From NCBI GenBank assembly GCA_000953695.1, contig LN554847.1, positions 747,801-811,800 on the forward strand: a DNA stretch of 64,000 nt, read 5' to 3'. A model generated the notes under the pieces. It ran no database searches and was not told the DNA's origin. It saw only the letters and a program-made list of their open reading frames with translations. Both the position numbers and the translations under genes were made by a program. This document shows positions 27,290-36,033 of this stretch, in pieces (position 1 is the stretch's first letter; every line of letters starts with the position of its first letter). The stretch is from Aliivibrio wodanis. GTDB lineage: Bacteria > Pseudomonadota > Gammaproteobacteria > Enterobacterales > Vibrionaceae.

Positions 27290-27530
27290 CAATATTTACT
27301 TCCACTGCATCTGATAAATCAAGTCTGCGGCTTTCAACAAGCTGAGAAAGCTCGTAATCATCTAACATGTCCATTAGAAATTCGTAAGTTTCAGCAGGCA
27401 CTAAGTAAGCCGCTGGTTTATTGTGATTTAAAATAGCTATAGCAGAGCCATCAGCTTCGTTCAAAAGAGCTGTAGGATTCTTCTTTAACTCTGAAATACT
27501 TGCTGAACAATCAGCTAGAACTTGTCTCAT
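27279..27530 (-). CDS. RelB/Phd-type antitoxin
   Basis: An 83-aa antitoxin with LADCSASISELKKNPTALL and PAAYLVPAETYEFLMDMLDD, the Phd/YefM-like fold of RelB antitoxins paired with RelE in vibrio integrons. It lies upstream of and overlaps the toxin. A paralogue of the gene at 55354. Confidence 0.87.
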   Translation of the reverse strand: MRQVLADCSASISELKKNPTALLNEADGSAIAILNHNKPAAYLVPAETYEFLMDMLDDYELSQLVESRRLDLSDAVEVNIDDL

Positions 27531-27611
27531 AACGCCACCAAATTAGTATTAAATTAAGTGCTAATTTTAGACCTTTTTAATGTGAACTGCTACTTTTTTC
27601 TTTTTGCCGTA

Positions 27612-27732
27612 TAACGCCTGCATAACACGTTTGCTACCATACAGACTTAGCTGAATTTTAACGCCTTAATCACTGAAACAAAAGGCAAACCGACAACGCC
27701 GAATGTAGCAAATCGTGTTGATGCATTTGTTA
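27612..27732 (-). repeat. attC site 9
   Basis: Arm pair GCTAC/GTAGC, ends GCCTGCAT and GATGCATTTGTTA. Belongs to non-coding cassette copy 1. Confidence 0.92.
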
Positions 27733-28193
27733 CACGATCTTTGTCAACGCTTCGCTTTAATTGGTAAAGAATTGATTTACCGAGATTTACTGTAAACTGA
27801 GTTTAATTAGACGGGCTCAATTTAGCGAGCAAAATATCATTTCAACGGCAATAACTGTGAAACGAAACAATCCCTTTTTCTTACACCATTTGTACGAATT
27901 GGTTTCAGCCAGTGTGGAACGGATAAACTAAATATCCTTACCACAATTGGGATTGAAAATGCTGCGAGCAAAACACTGATGCAGGCTAAAATGAGGCAAA
28001 AACCTGAACAATTGAAGCCTGAATTGGTTTCTGAAATCCATGAACTTTTGGCAATAATGGTCAATTGCCGAACCTGATGAAACGAATATTAAAAGGCAAC
28101 AAAGAAAAAGGAAATCCACCCTACTTTCACGCCTAAAAAACTAACGGCTCAATCGCTGAACTGAGCCAAAAAACTACAATCTTTGAGTTCGTG
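27733..28193. other. ORF-less cassette payload, copy 1
   Basis: About 460 bp without a convincing gene. The same payload occurs five times (27733, 39093, 40934, 43069, 46407). Open frames in one copy are broken by indels in others, so it is unlikely to be protein-coding. A hairpin TTGGTAAA/TTTACCGA near 27770 and a GGCTCA/TGAGCC hairpin at ~28146-28167 are conserved. It could encode a structured RNA or be a decayed gene. Confidence 0.6.
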
Positions 28194-28312
28194 TAACGCC
28201 TGCATAACACGTTTACTACTATGCAATTATACTCAAAATTGACGACTTAAAACGAGAAACACCCGACAACCTGAGATGCCGAGTGTAGTAAATCGTGTTG
28301 ATGCATTTGTTA
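28194..28312 (-). repeat. attC site 10
   Basis: Arm pair ACTAC/GTAGT, ends GCCTGCAT and GATGCATTTGTTA. Next to GNAT type-A copy 1; its middle differs from the attC (50470) next to the identical gene. Confidence 0.93.
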
Positions 28313-28323
28313 TATCGAGAATG

Positions 28324-28788
28324 CTAACTTACTATTTTCTTTGACATATTGTAGCCAGAAATAGCAAAACCAACCTCTTGATACAGCTTTAACGCTCTTT
28401 GATTTTGATACGCAACTCGTAATTTTATTTGTTTAATATCAATCGATTTCAATTGTGATTCAAGAGCAATAATTGCTAATTTACCATAACCATTATTGCG
28501 ACAATTTGGAAAAATGAAGAAGTCATAAATAAACGTCGATTTGTCATTTTCGTTAATCGAGTGCCACAAATAACCAACCAATTCTGAACCTGATTCAATA
28601 CACAATAATTCATGCTCATTAGTTTCCAGACCATTAGGAAAACTACGAAGAAGATCCTGATTAGCCAATTCGAGCGCCCTATCCATTGAGTGACCATAGT
28701 TTTCAGCTATTTCACGGCTATAATCATCAATGAAATAATCACAATACGCAGGATATTCATTTGTGGTCATTGGTCTAAGCTGAATCAT
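28324..28788 (-). CDS. GNAT acetyltransferase type A, copy 1
   Basis: A 154-aa N-acetyltransferase. FIFPNCRNNGYGKLAIIALE carries the acetyl-CoA loop (RNNGYG), and ALKLYQEVGFAISGYNMSK is the conserved C-terminal strand-helix. AAGGATT precedes the ATG. An identical gene is at 50600 and a diverged one at 34881. The substrate is unknown. Confidence 0.88.
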   Translation of the reverse strand: MIQLRPMTTNEYPAYCDYFIDDYSREIAENYGHSMDRALELANQDLLRSFPNGLETNEHELLCIESGSELVGYLWHSINENDKSTFIYDFFIFPNCRNNGYGKLAIIALESQLKSIDIKQIKLRVAYQNQRALKLYQEVGFAISGYNMSKKIVS

Positions 28789-28826
28789 ATTTAATCCTTT
28801 AAAACGATGTACTTAAAAAAACGATA

Positions 28827-28947
28827 TAACGCCGCAATAACACGTTTACTACGACACAGACTTAACTGAATTTTACCGCCTTAATCACTGAAATTAAAGG
28901 CAAACCCACAACGCCGAATGTAGTAAATCGTGTTGATTGCTTTGTTA
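28827..28947 (-). repeat. attC site 11
   Basis: Arm pair ACTAC/GTAGT, type II ends GCCGCAAT and GATTGCTTTGTTA. Belongs to GNAT type-B copy 1; the same attC accompanies copy 3. Confidence 0.93.
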
Positions 28948-28955
28948 TACCGTTT

Positions 28956-29471
28956 CTAACAGCGTACCCAATACCTTGCTAATGGATTCGGAAATACCTT
29001 ACCCATTATGATATTTTCAAATTTACCACCGTTACTTTCTATGATTTTTCGTGAAGCTATATTGTCTTCGTCAGCTGTCAATAGCACTCGATTGAGCCCA
29101 AGTTCTTTAGCTTTAGTTAAAGCCAATTTGAGTATAGATTTTCCATAACCATTTCGGCGAAATAATGGTGCTATATCATAACCAATATGACCTGCTTCCA
29201 GTGCTAGAAACTCATTATTTATATTGTGACGAATACGAACCACACCCAAAATAGACTGATTATCATTAATTAGCCAAAAGTGGCTACATGGGACAAAACC
29301 TTCACGTAAGTTAATCCCGTTACTTTCCTCAGTTAAACTTTGAATATACGAAGAAAAATCCTCCTTTCCCAATAAGTAGGATTCAATATTACTAATGTGG
29401 TTGGCTGCATAATCCTCGAAGAAAGCTAAGAATTCTGACTCCAATTCCAATGATGGTACAACTAATTCCAT
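28956..29471 (-). CDS. GNAT acetyltransferase type B, copy 1
   Basis: A 171-aa GNAT. Strand 4 and the acetyl-CoA loop are HIGYDIAPLFRRNGYGKSIL (RRNGYG), followed by LGLNRVLLTADEDNIASRKI. It resembles the YpeA/PhnO-like 'predicted acetyltransferase' group. AGGAG precedes the ATG by eight bases. An identical protein is at 62451 and a slightly diverged one at 57729. Confidence 0.88.
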   Translation of the reverse strand: MELVVPSLELESEFLAFFEDYAANHISNIESYLLGKEDFSSYIQSLTEESNGINLREGFVPCSHFWLINDNQSILGVVRIRHNINNEFLALEAGHIGYDIAPLFRRNGYGKSILKLALTKAKELGLNRVLLTADEDNIASRKIIESNGGKFENIIMGKVFPNPLARYWVRC

Positions 29472-29494
29472 GTCAATTTCTCCTTTTAACGGTA

Positions 29495-29613
29495 TAACGC
29501 CTGCATAACACGTTTGCTACCATGCAGATTAAGCCTAAATTTACCACTTAACACGGTAAACCAAAAGAAATCTAGAATGCCGAGTGTAGCAAATCGTGTT
29601 GATGCATTTGTTA
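29495..29613 (-). repeat. attC site 12
   Basis: Arm pair GCTAC/GTAGC, ends GCCTGCAT and GATGCATTTGTTA. Belongs to the 122-aa lipoprotein cassette. Confidence 0.93.
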
Positions 29614-29631
29614 TGCGATTACAGCATCAAA

Positions 29632-30000
29632 CTAATTACTGTAAGTATAAGTACAAGTTGTATTTGCTATCCCTGTTACACCGTTGTATTCATGAGCGGT
29701 TATATTAGCTTCACTCCATGTAATGCTTGGAAGCCCCTTAGCTACTGAGTTTAAAACATCACTACACTCTTCATAATCAATTTGTGTATCAGGGAGAAAT
29801 CGATGAACACTACGAAAAGCGACAACAACCAATCCACTTTCTGTTTGTTTTGAGCTAAATTCTGTAGAACCTTCATATGTGATTGGCCCCACATGATTTA
29901 CTAATTTTAATGTTGGAGCAACGCAAGCAGTCAATAAAAGACTAAGCGCAGTTATCAAACCATATCGAATACATTTCGTTTGCATTATATTTATATCCAT
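29632..30000 (-). CDS. Small cassette lipoprotein, unknown function
   Basis: A 122-aa protein with a lipoprotein signal peptide (LITALSLLLTAC, lipobox L-L-T-A-C) and a short exported domain with three further cysteines. No family is recognised. The start may be at 30000 or at the ATG five codons later; neither has a strong ribosome site. Likely anchored to the outer or inner membrane facing the periplasm. Confidence 0.6.
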   Translation of the reverse strand: MDINIMQTKCIRYGLITALSLLLTACVAPTLKLVNHVGPITYEGSTEFSSKQTESGLVVVAFRSVHRFLPDTQIDYEECSDVLNSVAKGLPSITWSEANITAHEYNGVTGIANTTCTYTYSN

Positions 30001-30081
30001 AAAATGAAAGATTTAACATTCAAACCTTAACTATTAGAAAAGGTATTAAATTTAACTATTTAACCAAATACCTAGATCGCA

Positions 30082-30200
30082 TAACGCCTGCATAACACGT
30101 TTGCTACCATGCAGATTAAGCCCAAATTTACCACTTAATACGGTAAACTCAAAGAAACCTAGAATGCCGAATGTAGCAAATCGTGTTGATGCATTTGTTA
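30082..30200 (-). repeat. attC site 13
   Basis: Arm pair GCTAC/GTAGC, ends GCCTGCAT and GATGCATTTGTTA. Belongs to the TIR-like cassette. Confidence 0.93.
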
Positions 30201-30205
30201 GATTT

Positions 30206-31120
30206 TTATACCTGATAGCCTGCATTACGCATTTCTAATTTTAATTGATCTTGCCACTGATTATCAGCATCCATACCCACATAAACTACCCCACTAATAT
30301 CGTTAGGCGTCTCTATATCACCTTTAACAACAGCACAAACTCTAGGACGACCCAATTTTCCAATAAGGTAACCATGCTCAAAAACTACATTTTGACGAGC
30401 ACGATAACGGCCACTCAGAGCCCCAACTTTTGACCCGATATCGCAAGGTGTATAAAGTACAATACCAAAACCGACATTTGAATAATGTTCAATTTTTTCA
30501 ATGATTGTCATTCCTGAACTAGCTTGCATATGCAATATAATCGGTTGTAAACCCAAGCTAGTAATGAAATTTTTAACATCTAGTTTTGCAATATCATCAT
30601 GTCCGTGGACGATAAATACCTGAGAAGTATTAAACCCTTTATTATCTGATGTATTTGGTTCAACAATAGGTGGGGCAGGAATCCGTCGTTGAGTAGCTGC
30701 ATTAATTTGGTCTTGATTCAAGTAACCATATTTTTTAAGAATTTCAAATATAGGTTCATCTTTGACTGCCCAATGAGTGCGAGACAGCTCCCAGCGCCCT
30801 AGTTCAATATCAACACCTATTTTATCTATTGCGCCAATAGGTAAACTCGGAAGGATTGGATCAAATTCATAATTAATAACGATTGAACTCTTTCTAACTC
30901 TAATATCAGTTATATAACCAATTCTAGACTCAACTGATTCATTTTCTGTAACAAACAAAGTAGGAAAACTTTTTAACTCTTCAATTGCATTCTGATCAAA
31001 AAATTTATATCGCTCACTAATTTCATCAGCCGTATATTCAACAACGGCTCGACTACGATCGCATTGATAGGAAGACAAATCCCATGTATCTGGATCATTA
31101 GAAATAATTAAATTAAACAA
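30206..31120 (-). CDS. TIR-like nucleotide-binding protein
   Basis: A 304-aa protein. The C-terminal half (QVFIVHGHDDIAKLDVKNFI, SSGMTIIEKIEHY, GFGIVLYTPCD, RQNVVFEHGYLIGKLGR) is the TIR-like domain of predicted nucleotide-binding proteins (PF10137 type), related to NAD-degrading effectors of bacterial immunity. The N-terminal ~150 residues are unrecognised. I choose TTG 31120 as start because GGAGG lies six bases upstream; the longer frame begins with another TTG without a ribosome site. Confidence 0.8.
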   Translation of the reverse strand: MFNLIISNDPDTWDLSSYQCDRSRAVVEYTADEISERYKFFDQNAIEELKSFPTLFVTENESVESRIGYITDIRVRKSSIVINYEFDPILPSLPIGAIDKIGVDIELGRWELSRTHWAVKDEPIFEILKKYGYLNQDQINAATQRRIPAPPIVEPNTSDNKGFNTSQVFIVHGHDDIAKLDVKNFITSLGLQPIILHMQASSGMTIIEKIEHYSNVGFGIVLYTPCDIGSKVGALSGRYRARQNVVFEHGYLIGKLGRPRVCAVVKGDIETPNDISGVVYVGMDADNQWQDQLKLEMRNAGYQV

Positions 31121-31158
31121 ACAAAACCTCCACTCATATGAACTCAAATAAAAAAATC

Positions 31159-31277
31159 TAACGCCTGCATAACACGTTTGCTACCATGCAGATTAAGCTC
31201 AAATTTACCACTTAACACGGTAAACTCAAAGAAACCTAGAATGCCGAATGTAGCAAATCGTGTTGATGCATTTGTTA
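31159..31277 (-). repeat. attC site 14
   Basis: Arm pair GCTAC/GTAGC, ends GCCTGCAT and GATGCATTTGTTA. Supplies the TAA stop of the DUF922 gene. Confidence 0.93.
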
Positions 31278-31874
31278 TATGCCGTTGATAAATGGTGAGA
31301 AATCGATTTTACAATATTTCAAATAATTATCCTCACCAAAAGGACTTACAGCTAATTCAATAGCTCCATGATCTGTATAAGTATCAAATTGCTGATTAAA
31401 CTTGGTGATATTATCTTCAATTAGATACGTCTTTTCTATTTCTTTTGAGCAATTCTTTGACTGCCCATTAATAAAAATTGCATACATTTTCGATAATTGA
31501 CTCAGTGTTATCGCACAGTGCTGCTCTTCATGTCTGTATAATTTTTCTAAATAATCCCGATAATCCTCTCGACTCTGAGAGTAGCTATTGAGTATATTCA
31601 AACGCGGAAGTATATATTTAATTTGAAGATTAAAGTCTTTTATTTCGCAACTGTCATCATCTACATTAAACTTATATTCCCACGCAGTATAGCCGTCAAA
31701 ATTATTCTTTTTAAGAAAATCTGCTCGTTTGTCAAATGAGTTTTCTACGTTTTCTGGAGTATCTCCTTGCAACTCATACACATCATATGACTTGTTAAAA
31801 TCAAAGGGCAAAAGTTCCGAAAAAGATAGAGGAGAAACTAGTAATAGAATTGCACCGAATTTCATTGTTTTCAT
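31275..31874 (-). CDS. DUF922-type putative Zn-dependent protease
   Basis: A 199-aa exported protein: signal peptide (MKFGAILLLVSPLSFS), an YELQGDTPENVENS segment typical of DUF922, and a metal site RHEEQHCAI (HExxH) near residue 115. It is probably a periplasmic or secreted metallopeptidase. AAGGTGG precedes the ATG. It is unusual as integron cargo. Confidence 0.75.
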   Translation of the reverse strand: MKTMKFGAILLLVSPLSFSELLPFDFNKSYDVYELQGDTPENVENSFDKRADFLKKNNFDGYTAWEYKFNVDDDSCEIKDFNLQIKYILPRLNILNSYSQSREDYRDYLEKLYRHEEQHCAITLSQLSKMYAIFINGQSKNCSKEIEKTYLIEDNITKFNQQFDTYTDHGAIELAVSPFGEDNYLKYCKIDFSPFINGI

Positions 31875-31901
31875 TAAGCCACCTTAACCTAAAAAAGCAT
31901 A

Positions 31902-32020
31902 TAACGCCTGCATAACACGTTTGCTACCATGCAGATTAAGCCTAAATTTACCACTTAAAGCGGTAAAACCAAAGAAACCTAGAATGCCGAATGTAGCAAA
32001 TCGTGTTGATGCGATTGTTA
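31902..32020 (-). repeat. attC site 15
   Basis: Arm pair GCTAC/GTAGC, ends GCCTGCAT and GATGCGATTGTTA. Supplies the stop of the K+ channel gene. Confidence 0.93.
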
Positions 32021-32728
32021 TGTTCGTTTCTTCAATTTTTTACCACATATTTTGCATATCTCAGGTTGAGATAACGCAAGACTAGAATAAATAGTAAAGC
32101 AGACAACTATAAGACTAAAACCTGCTAATACTTCGAATACGGTTAAAAACTGTAATAACCAGTAACTAGGGCTAATATCCCCATACCCTACAGTCGTAAT
32201 CGTAACTCCACTAAAATATATAGCTTCAAATATTGAAGAGAATTGGTGGGAAGCTTTGTAAAAACACAGAGGCATTAAAAAATATAAAGTACCAAAATTG
32301 ATGATTAACTCAATATAACTAGTTAATGCTAGCTTTAACCTTTCCCCGTATTTTAAGTCACTATTAGAATGCTCACCATTTAACTTATCAATTGCATCGC
32401 CTAAAAATGCTTTCGTGATTTCAACACCACGCGATAGAAGAAAAAACCAAATAATAATTATAACCATAATCCAGTATGGATACTTAATTAATGGATGCGC
32501 AGAAAAGCCAGACTCAGGGAATAAGGTCTGACCTAAATACGTAAGGCTTTGAACAGCTATACATATAATTATTGCGGATATAAAATATCTCTTGTTGTAT
32601 TTTTTTAAAGTACTAGATAACTCTGTTTGACAAGCGCCATTCTCTATCAATTTATTCTTATTAAGTTCAGCATATTTATATGTTGGAGATAATAACCACC
32701 AGAATGGTGATGTATCTTTGATTTTCAT
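32018..32728 (-). CDS. Two-pore-domain-type potassium channel
   Basis: A 236-aa membrane protein. Two N-terminal membrane segments (~40-60, 75-95) precede an Ion_trans_2 module: segment, pore helix SIFEAIYFSGVT, selectivity filter TTVGYGD, and an inner helix. The C-terminus has CKICGKK, a small zinc-knuckle-like tail. AAAGGTGA is six bases before the ATG at 32728; the longer frame would begin inside the neighbouring attC. Confidence 0.85.
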   Translation of the reverse strand: MKIKDTSPFWWLLSPTYKYAELNKNKLIENGACQTELSSTLKKYNKRYFISAIIICIAVQSLTYLGQTLFPESGFSAHPLIKYPYWIMVIIIIWFFLLSRGVEITKAFLGDAIDKLNGEHSNSDLKYGERLKLALTSYIELIINFGTLYFLMPLCFYKASHQFSSIFEAIYFSGVTITTVGYGDISPSYWLLQFLTVFEVLAGFSLIVVCFTIYSSLALSQPEICKICGKKLKKRT

Positions 32729-32754
32729 GGATTTCACCTTTAACCTCAAGAACA

Positions 32755-32874
32755 TAACGCCTGCATAACACGTTTGCTACTATGCAATTATACTTAAAAT
32801 TGACGCCTTAAAACGAGAAACACTCGGCAAACTGAGATTGCCGAGTGTAGTAAATCGTGTTGATGCATTTGTTA
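32755..32874 (-). repeat. attC site 16, mixed arms
   Basis: GCTAC on the left but GTAGT on the right, so one stem position is mismatched; looks like a mosaic of two attC families. Belongs to the two-gene membrane cassette. Confidence 0.9.
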
Positions 32875-32878
32875 GTTT

Positions 32879-33559
32879 TTAAGTACGCTTAAGTATAGAT
32901 ACTAACCATTGATTAAGCTCCGACTTTAGTTGTTCTTCATTTTGATAAATAATAACTTGGCCACTAGCTACATCAAAAGTAATATCTTTTGGACTCTTCG
33001 CTATTATAATAACGTCTTTTCCTAATGCATGAGCTATACCTAGCTCATAAAAAACATTTGGATTCCGGCCTGATATATTTGCTACAACAATCTCAGCAGA
33101 CGCCATTTTTTTAATGATATGACCAAGTACATTATGAGTTACTTTAAGATCATCTCCTCTTTCACATTTATATCCATACTCAGTAAAGAAACCTTTTACC
33201 GCTTTATAATCGGAGTCAAACATTGAATTGAAAGGAGTCAAAACAAAAGCGGTATTAGATTCAATTTGAATATTTTCTAATGCTAAGTTATGAAGTATTC
33301 CTTTACTTGAGCTATTACCGTCAATCAATAAATGATTAACTGATTCGAATCTGCGTTTTGATGATTGTATCTCTTGAGTTAATTCACTAATGCGAACCTC
33401 AATATCTTGTCGATATCGATCATCTTTATAGTCATATTTATGTTTCATTTCTAAATATTGACGCATTAATGCTCTGACACAAACAACTGCTGCAGCTAAT
33501 ACAAGGAACGTAGGGAAACTTGTTATTAATGACTCTGAGAATATATTTAAAACTTCCAT
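32879..33559 (-). CDS. Membrane-anchored deoxyribosyltransferase-fold protein
   Basis: A 226-aa protein: one N-terminal membrane segment (~8-30), a coiled-coil (~38-75), and a C-terminal domain AFVLTPFNSMFDSDY, SAEIVVANISGRNPNVFYELGIAHALGK that fits the nucleoside 2-deoxyribosyltransferase-like/TIR-related fold used in several nucleotide-hydrolysing effectors. The preceding gene ends immediately before its ATG, so the two are translationally linked. Confidence 0.7.
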   Translation of the reverse strand: MEVLNIFSESLITSFPTFLVLAAAVVCVRALMRQYLEMKHKYDYKDDRYRQDIEVRISELTQEIQSSKRRFESVNHLLIDGNSSSKGILHNLALENIQIESNTAFVLTPFNSMFDSDYKAVKGFFTEYGYKCERGDDLKVTHNVLGHIIKKMASAEIVVANISGRNPNVFYELGIAHALGKDVIIIAKSPKDITFDVASGQVIIYQNEEQLKSELNQWLVSILKRT

Positions 33560-33994
33560 TTAGCTCACCGTATATTTCATAAAATCGATTGACGTATCAA
33601 GCATTAAGTATGCAACCAAAAGAGACACTATAACATACCAAAAAACACTACCTTCAATTTTAGTCGCTTTGCCTGCTTTACAGTAATTAAAAAAACCAAT
33701 AGAGATACCAAGACACAACAAAAAAACAATAGCTACAACTTGCAATCCAAATGTTTCTACTGGCTTTGCTTTAGGACTCACAGAAGCCGCAAAGACAAAA
33801 GAACAAGCAATAACTTTAATTTCAGCAGGTAATGCTACAACACATTGGCAGAAATCGATTTTATCAGGCTTATTATTAACAAAACATTTGAAAGCAAAAT
33901 TAGTAGCTAAAAGAGCAAGAGGAAAAAACCAAATCCCCTCATTTATAAGCCAACTACTTATACCGCCAAGAAAAGCAGGAATATCATCAATCAT
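33560..33994 (-). CDS. Four-segment membrane protein paired with the gene at 32879
   Basis: A 144-aa protein with hydrophobic segments at ~18-36, 55-72, 82-101 and 115-137. No recognisable family. It is the first gene of a two-gene cassette; its TAA is directly followed by the ATG of the deoxyribosyltransferase-fold gene. Possibly a membrane partner or restrainer of that protein, by context only. Confidence 0.6.
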   Translation of the reverse strand: MIDDIPAFLGGISSWLINEGIWFFPLALLATNFAFKCFVNNKPDKIDFCQCVVALPAEIKVIACSFVFAASVSPKAKPVETFGLQVVAIVFLLCLGISIGFFNYCKAGKATKIEGSVFWYVIVSLLVAYLMLDTSIDFMKYTVS

Positions 33995-34067
33995 ATTAAT
34001 TTATCTAAGAAAATTTTTCGCATTCTACATTAAAACTTATACAGACAGCAATACTAAAATAAAGAAC

Positions 34068-34186
34068 TAACGCCTGCATAACACGTTTGCTACCATGCAA
34101 ATTAAGCTCAAATTTACCACTTAATACGGTGAACTGAAAGAAACCTAGAATGCCGAATGTAGCAAATCGTGTTGATGCGATTGTTA
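34068..34186 (-). repeat. attC site 17
   Basis: Arm pair GCTAC/GTAGC, ends GCCTGCAT and GATGCGATTGTTA. Supplies the stop of the AAA ATPase gene. Confidence 0.93.
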
Positions 34187-34729
34187 GCTGTGACTCAAAT
34201 TGACCAATATAAAATCAATCCTTTCGTTTACTGTACCAAAAGGAACTTCAATTATCTCATAGCCCGACTTTTCGTACGCTAACACCATTTCATTGTAAGT
34301 ATTTACCGCAACAGCAAAGTCTTGTTTACGCTCACTATCATTGGTAAATATCTCTTTCCAAGGTGGAAAAATGAAGACTTTCGAATGGTATTTAAAATTA
34401 GATATTGCCGACGTTAATTCATCAGACAATTTGATTTGTTCAAGGTTTGAATAACCAAGAATATCGATGATACCTCGGTCAAAGAAAACGAGGCTATTTT
34501 GACTTTGATGATACTGATAAGATGCAATTTCAAATTTAAGCATCAAGTCACGAAAAGCTTCTTTGTTAGCCCAAGGTAACGCATCACTTTTTTGCGTAAC
34601 TTGAGTTTGGATGACTTTACGACCAACCTCTTCAGAGCAAAAGAAATTTCGAGCTTTCAGCTCATTGATAACTGTCGTTTTTCCAGAGCCTGGACCGCCA
34701 GTAAATACTATAAAATTATCTTGATACAA
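34184..34729 (-). CDS. P-loop NTPase (AAA_28-like)
   Basis: A 181-aa single-domain P-loop protein. Walker A is FTGGPGSGKTTVINEL and the Walker-B-like strand is LVFFDRGIIDILGY, as in the AAA_28 family of small kinases/NTPases. The substrate is unknown. It has a TTG start with GAGGA seven bases upstream; no in-frame ATG gives a complete P-loop. Confidence 0.83.
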   Translation of the reverse strand: MYQDNFIVFTGGPGSGKTTVINELKARNFFCSEEVGRKVIQTQVTQKSDALPWANKEAFRDLMLKFEIASYQYHQSQNSLVFFDRGIIDILGYSNLEQIKLSDELTSAISNFKYHSKVFIFPPWKEIFTNDSERKQDFAVAVNTYNEMVLAYEKSGYEIIEVPFGTVNERIDFILVNLSHS

Positions 34730-34748
34730 AACTTATCCTCGAAACAGC

Positions 34749-34869
34749 TAACGCCTGCATAACACGTTTACTACTATGCAGATTAAACTGAATTTTACCG
34801 CCATAAACACAAAAACCAAAGACAAACCTACAATGCCGAATGTAGTAAATCGTGTTGATGCATTTGTTA
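34749..34869 (-). repeat. attC site 18
   Basis: Arm pair ACTAC/GTAGT, ends GCCTGCAT and GATGCATTTGTTA. Next to GNAT type-A copy 2. Confidence 0.93.
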
Positions 34870-34880
34870 TATCGAGAATG

Positions 34881-35345
34881 CTAACTTACTATTTTCTTTG
34901 ACATATTGTAGCCAGAAATAGCAAAACCAACCTCTTGATACAGCTTTAACGCTCTTTGGTTTTGGTACGCAACTCGCAATTTTATTTGCTCAATACCAAT
35001 CAATTTCAATTGTGATTCAAGAGTAGTAATTGCCAATTTCCCATAACCATTATTGCGGCAGCTTGGAAAAATGAAAAAGTCATAAATAAACGTCGATTTA
35101 TCATTTGCGTTAATCGAGTGCCACAAATAACCAACCAATTCTGAATCCGATTCAATACACAATAATTCATGGTCGTTAGTTTCCAAACCATTAGGAAAAC
35201 TACGAAGAAGATCCTGATTAGCTATTTCGAGCGCCCTATCCATTGAGTGACCATAGTTTTCAGCTATTTCACGGCTGTAATCATCAATGAAATAATCACA
35301 ATACGCTGGATATTCATTTGAGGTCATTGGTCTGAGCTGAATCAT
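34881..35345 (-). CDS. GNAT acetyltransferase type A, diverged copy 2
   Basis: 154 aa, differing from the 28324/50600 protein at about a dozen positions (e.g. LESQLKLIGIEQIK). The acetyl-CoA loop RNNGYG is kept, so it should be functional. Independent evolution of this copy shows an older duplication. Confidence 0.88.
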   Translation of the reverse strand: MIQLRPMTSNEYPAYCDYFIDDYSREIAENYGHSMDRALEIANQDLLRSFPNGLETNDHELLCIESDSELVGYLWHSINANDKSTFIYDFFIFPSCRNNGYGKLAITTLESQLKLIGIEQIKLRVAYQNQRALKLYQEVGFAISGYNMSKKIVS

Positions 35346-35383
35346 GTCTAATCCTTTAAAACGATGAACTTAAAAAAACGATA

Positions 35384-35504
35384 TAACGCCTGCATAACAC
35401 GTTTGCTACCATGCAGTCCTAGCTGAATTTTAACGCCTTAATCACTGAAACTAAAGGCAAACTGACAACGCCGAGTGTAGCAAATCGTGTTGATGCATTT
35501 GTTA
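35384..35504 (-). repeat. attC site 19
   Basis: Arm pair GCTAC/GTAGC, ends GCCTGCAT and GATGCATTTGTTA. Belongs to the 126-aa hypothetical cassette. Confidence 0.93.
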
Positions 35505-35514
35505 TGTAACAATT

Positions 35515-35895
35515 CTAATTGGCAGTATTTCTGATTACACCTAGTTGCTTGTGCCTAATAGGTGTTAAACCATGAGGAAAATCTATATCTGAAGATAAGC
35601 CTAAAATAATAACTTGATCTTCGATCTCATGATAGTGAGTCGTTGCCTTTAACTTGAATGTATAGGTGTTATTAGTACCATTAAATGAAAACTCACTATC
35701 ACAGTACATCTGTACTTCAAACTCTAACTCTTCACCATTAGACAGGACAATATAAAATCGAGTTTGGGTGAAATAGTCGCTTGGAAAATGCCAACCTCCA
35801 CAATCTATAAATACCACTGTTTGACAATGCAGCACCATCCTATCGCGTTGATTTCGATAAGCTCGGATATCACAATTACTAAACGAAATTTCCAA
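35515..35895 (-). CDS. Hypothetical cassette protein
   Basis: 126 aa, mostly beta-strand in appearance with many aromatic residues (e.g. CGGWHFPSDYFTQTRFYIVL), no signal peptide, no motif recognised. The start is TTG with AGGAG at ideal spacing. Confidence 0.6.
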   Translation of the reverse strand: MEISFSNCDIRAYRNQRDRMVLHCQTVVFIDCGGWHFPSDYFTQTRFYIVLSNGEELEFEVQMYCDSEFSFNGTNNTYTFKLKATTHYHEIEDQVIILGLSSDIDFPHGLTPIRHKQLGVIRNTAN

Positions 35896-35912
35896 ATTAT
35901 TCTCCTGTTACA

Positions 35913-36033
35913 TAACGCCTGCATAACACGTTTGCTACGATACAGACCTAGCTGAATTTTACTACCTTAATCACTGAAACTAAAGGCAAACTGACAACGC
36001 CGAGTGTAGCAAATCGTGTTGATGCGATTGTTA
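35913..36033 (-). repeat. attC site 20
   Basis: Arm pair GCTAC/GTAGC, ends GCCTGCAT and GATGCGATTGTTA. Supplies the stop of the nucleotidyltransferase gene. Confidence 0.93.

Noticed and set aside
27837-28064. 75-aa minus-strand frame in non-coding cassette copy 1, and similar frames at 39197, 41106, 41138 and 46491
   Set aside because: The frames are not the same in different copies and are interrupted by indels, and none has a consistent start signal.
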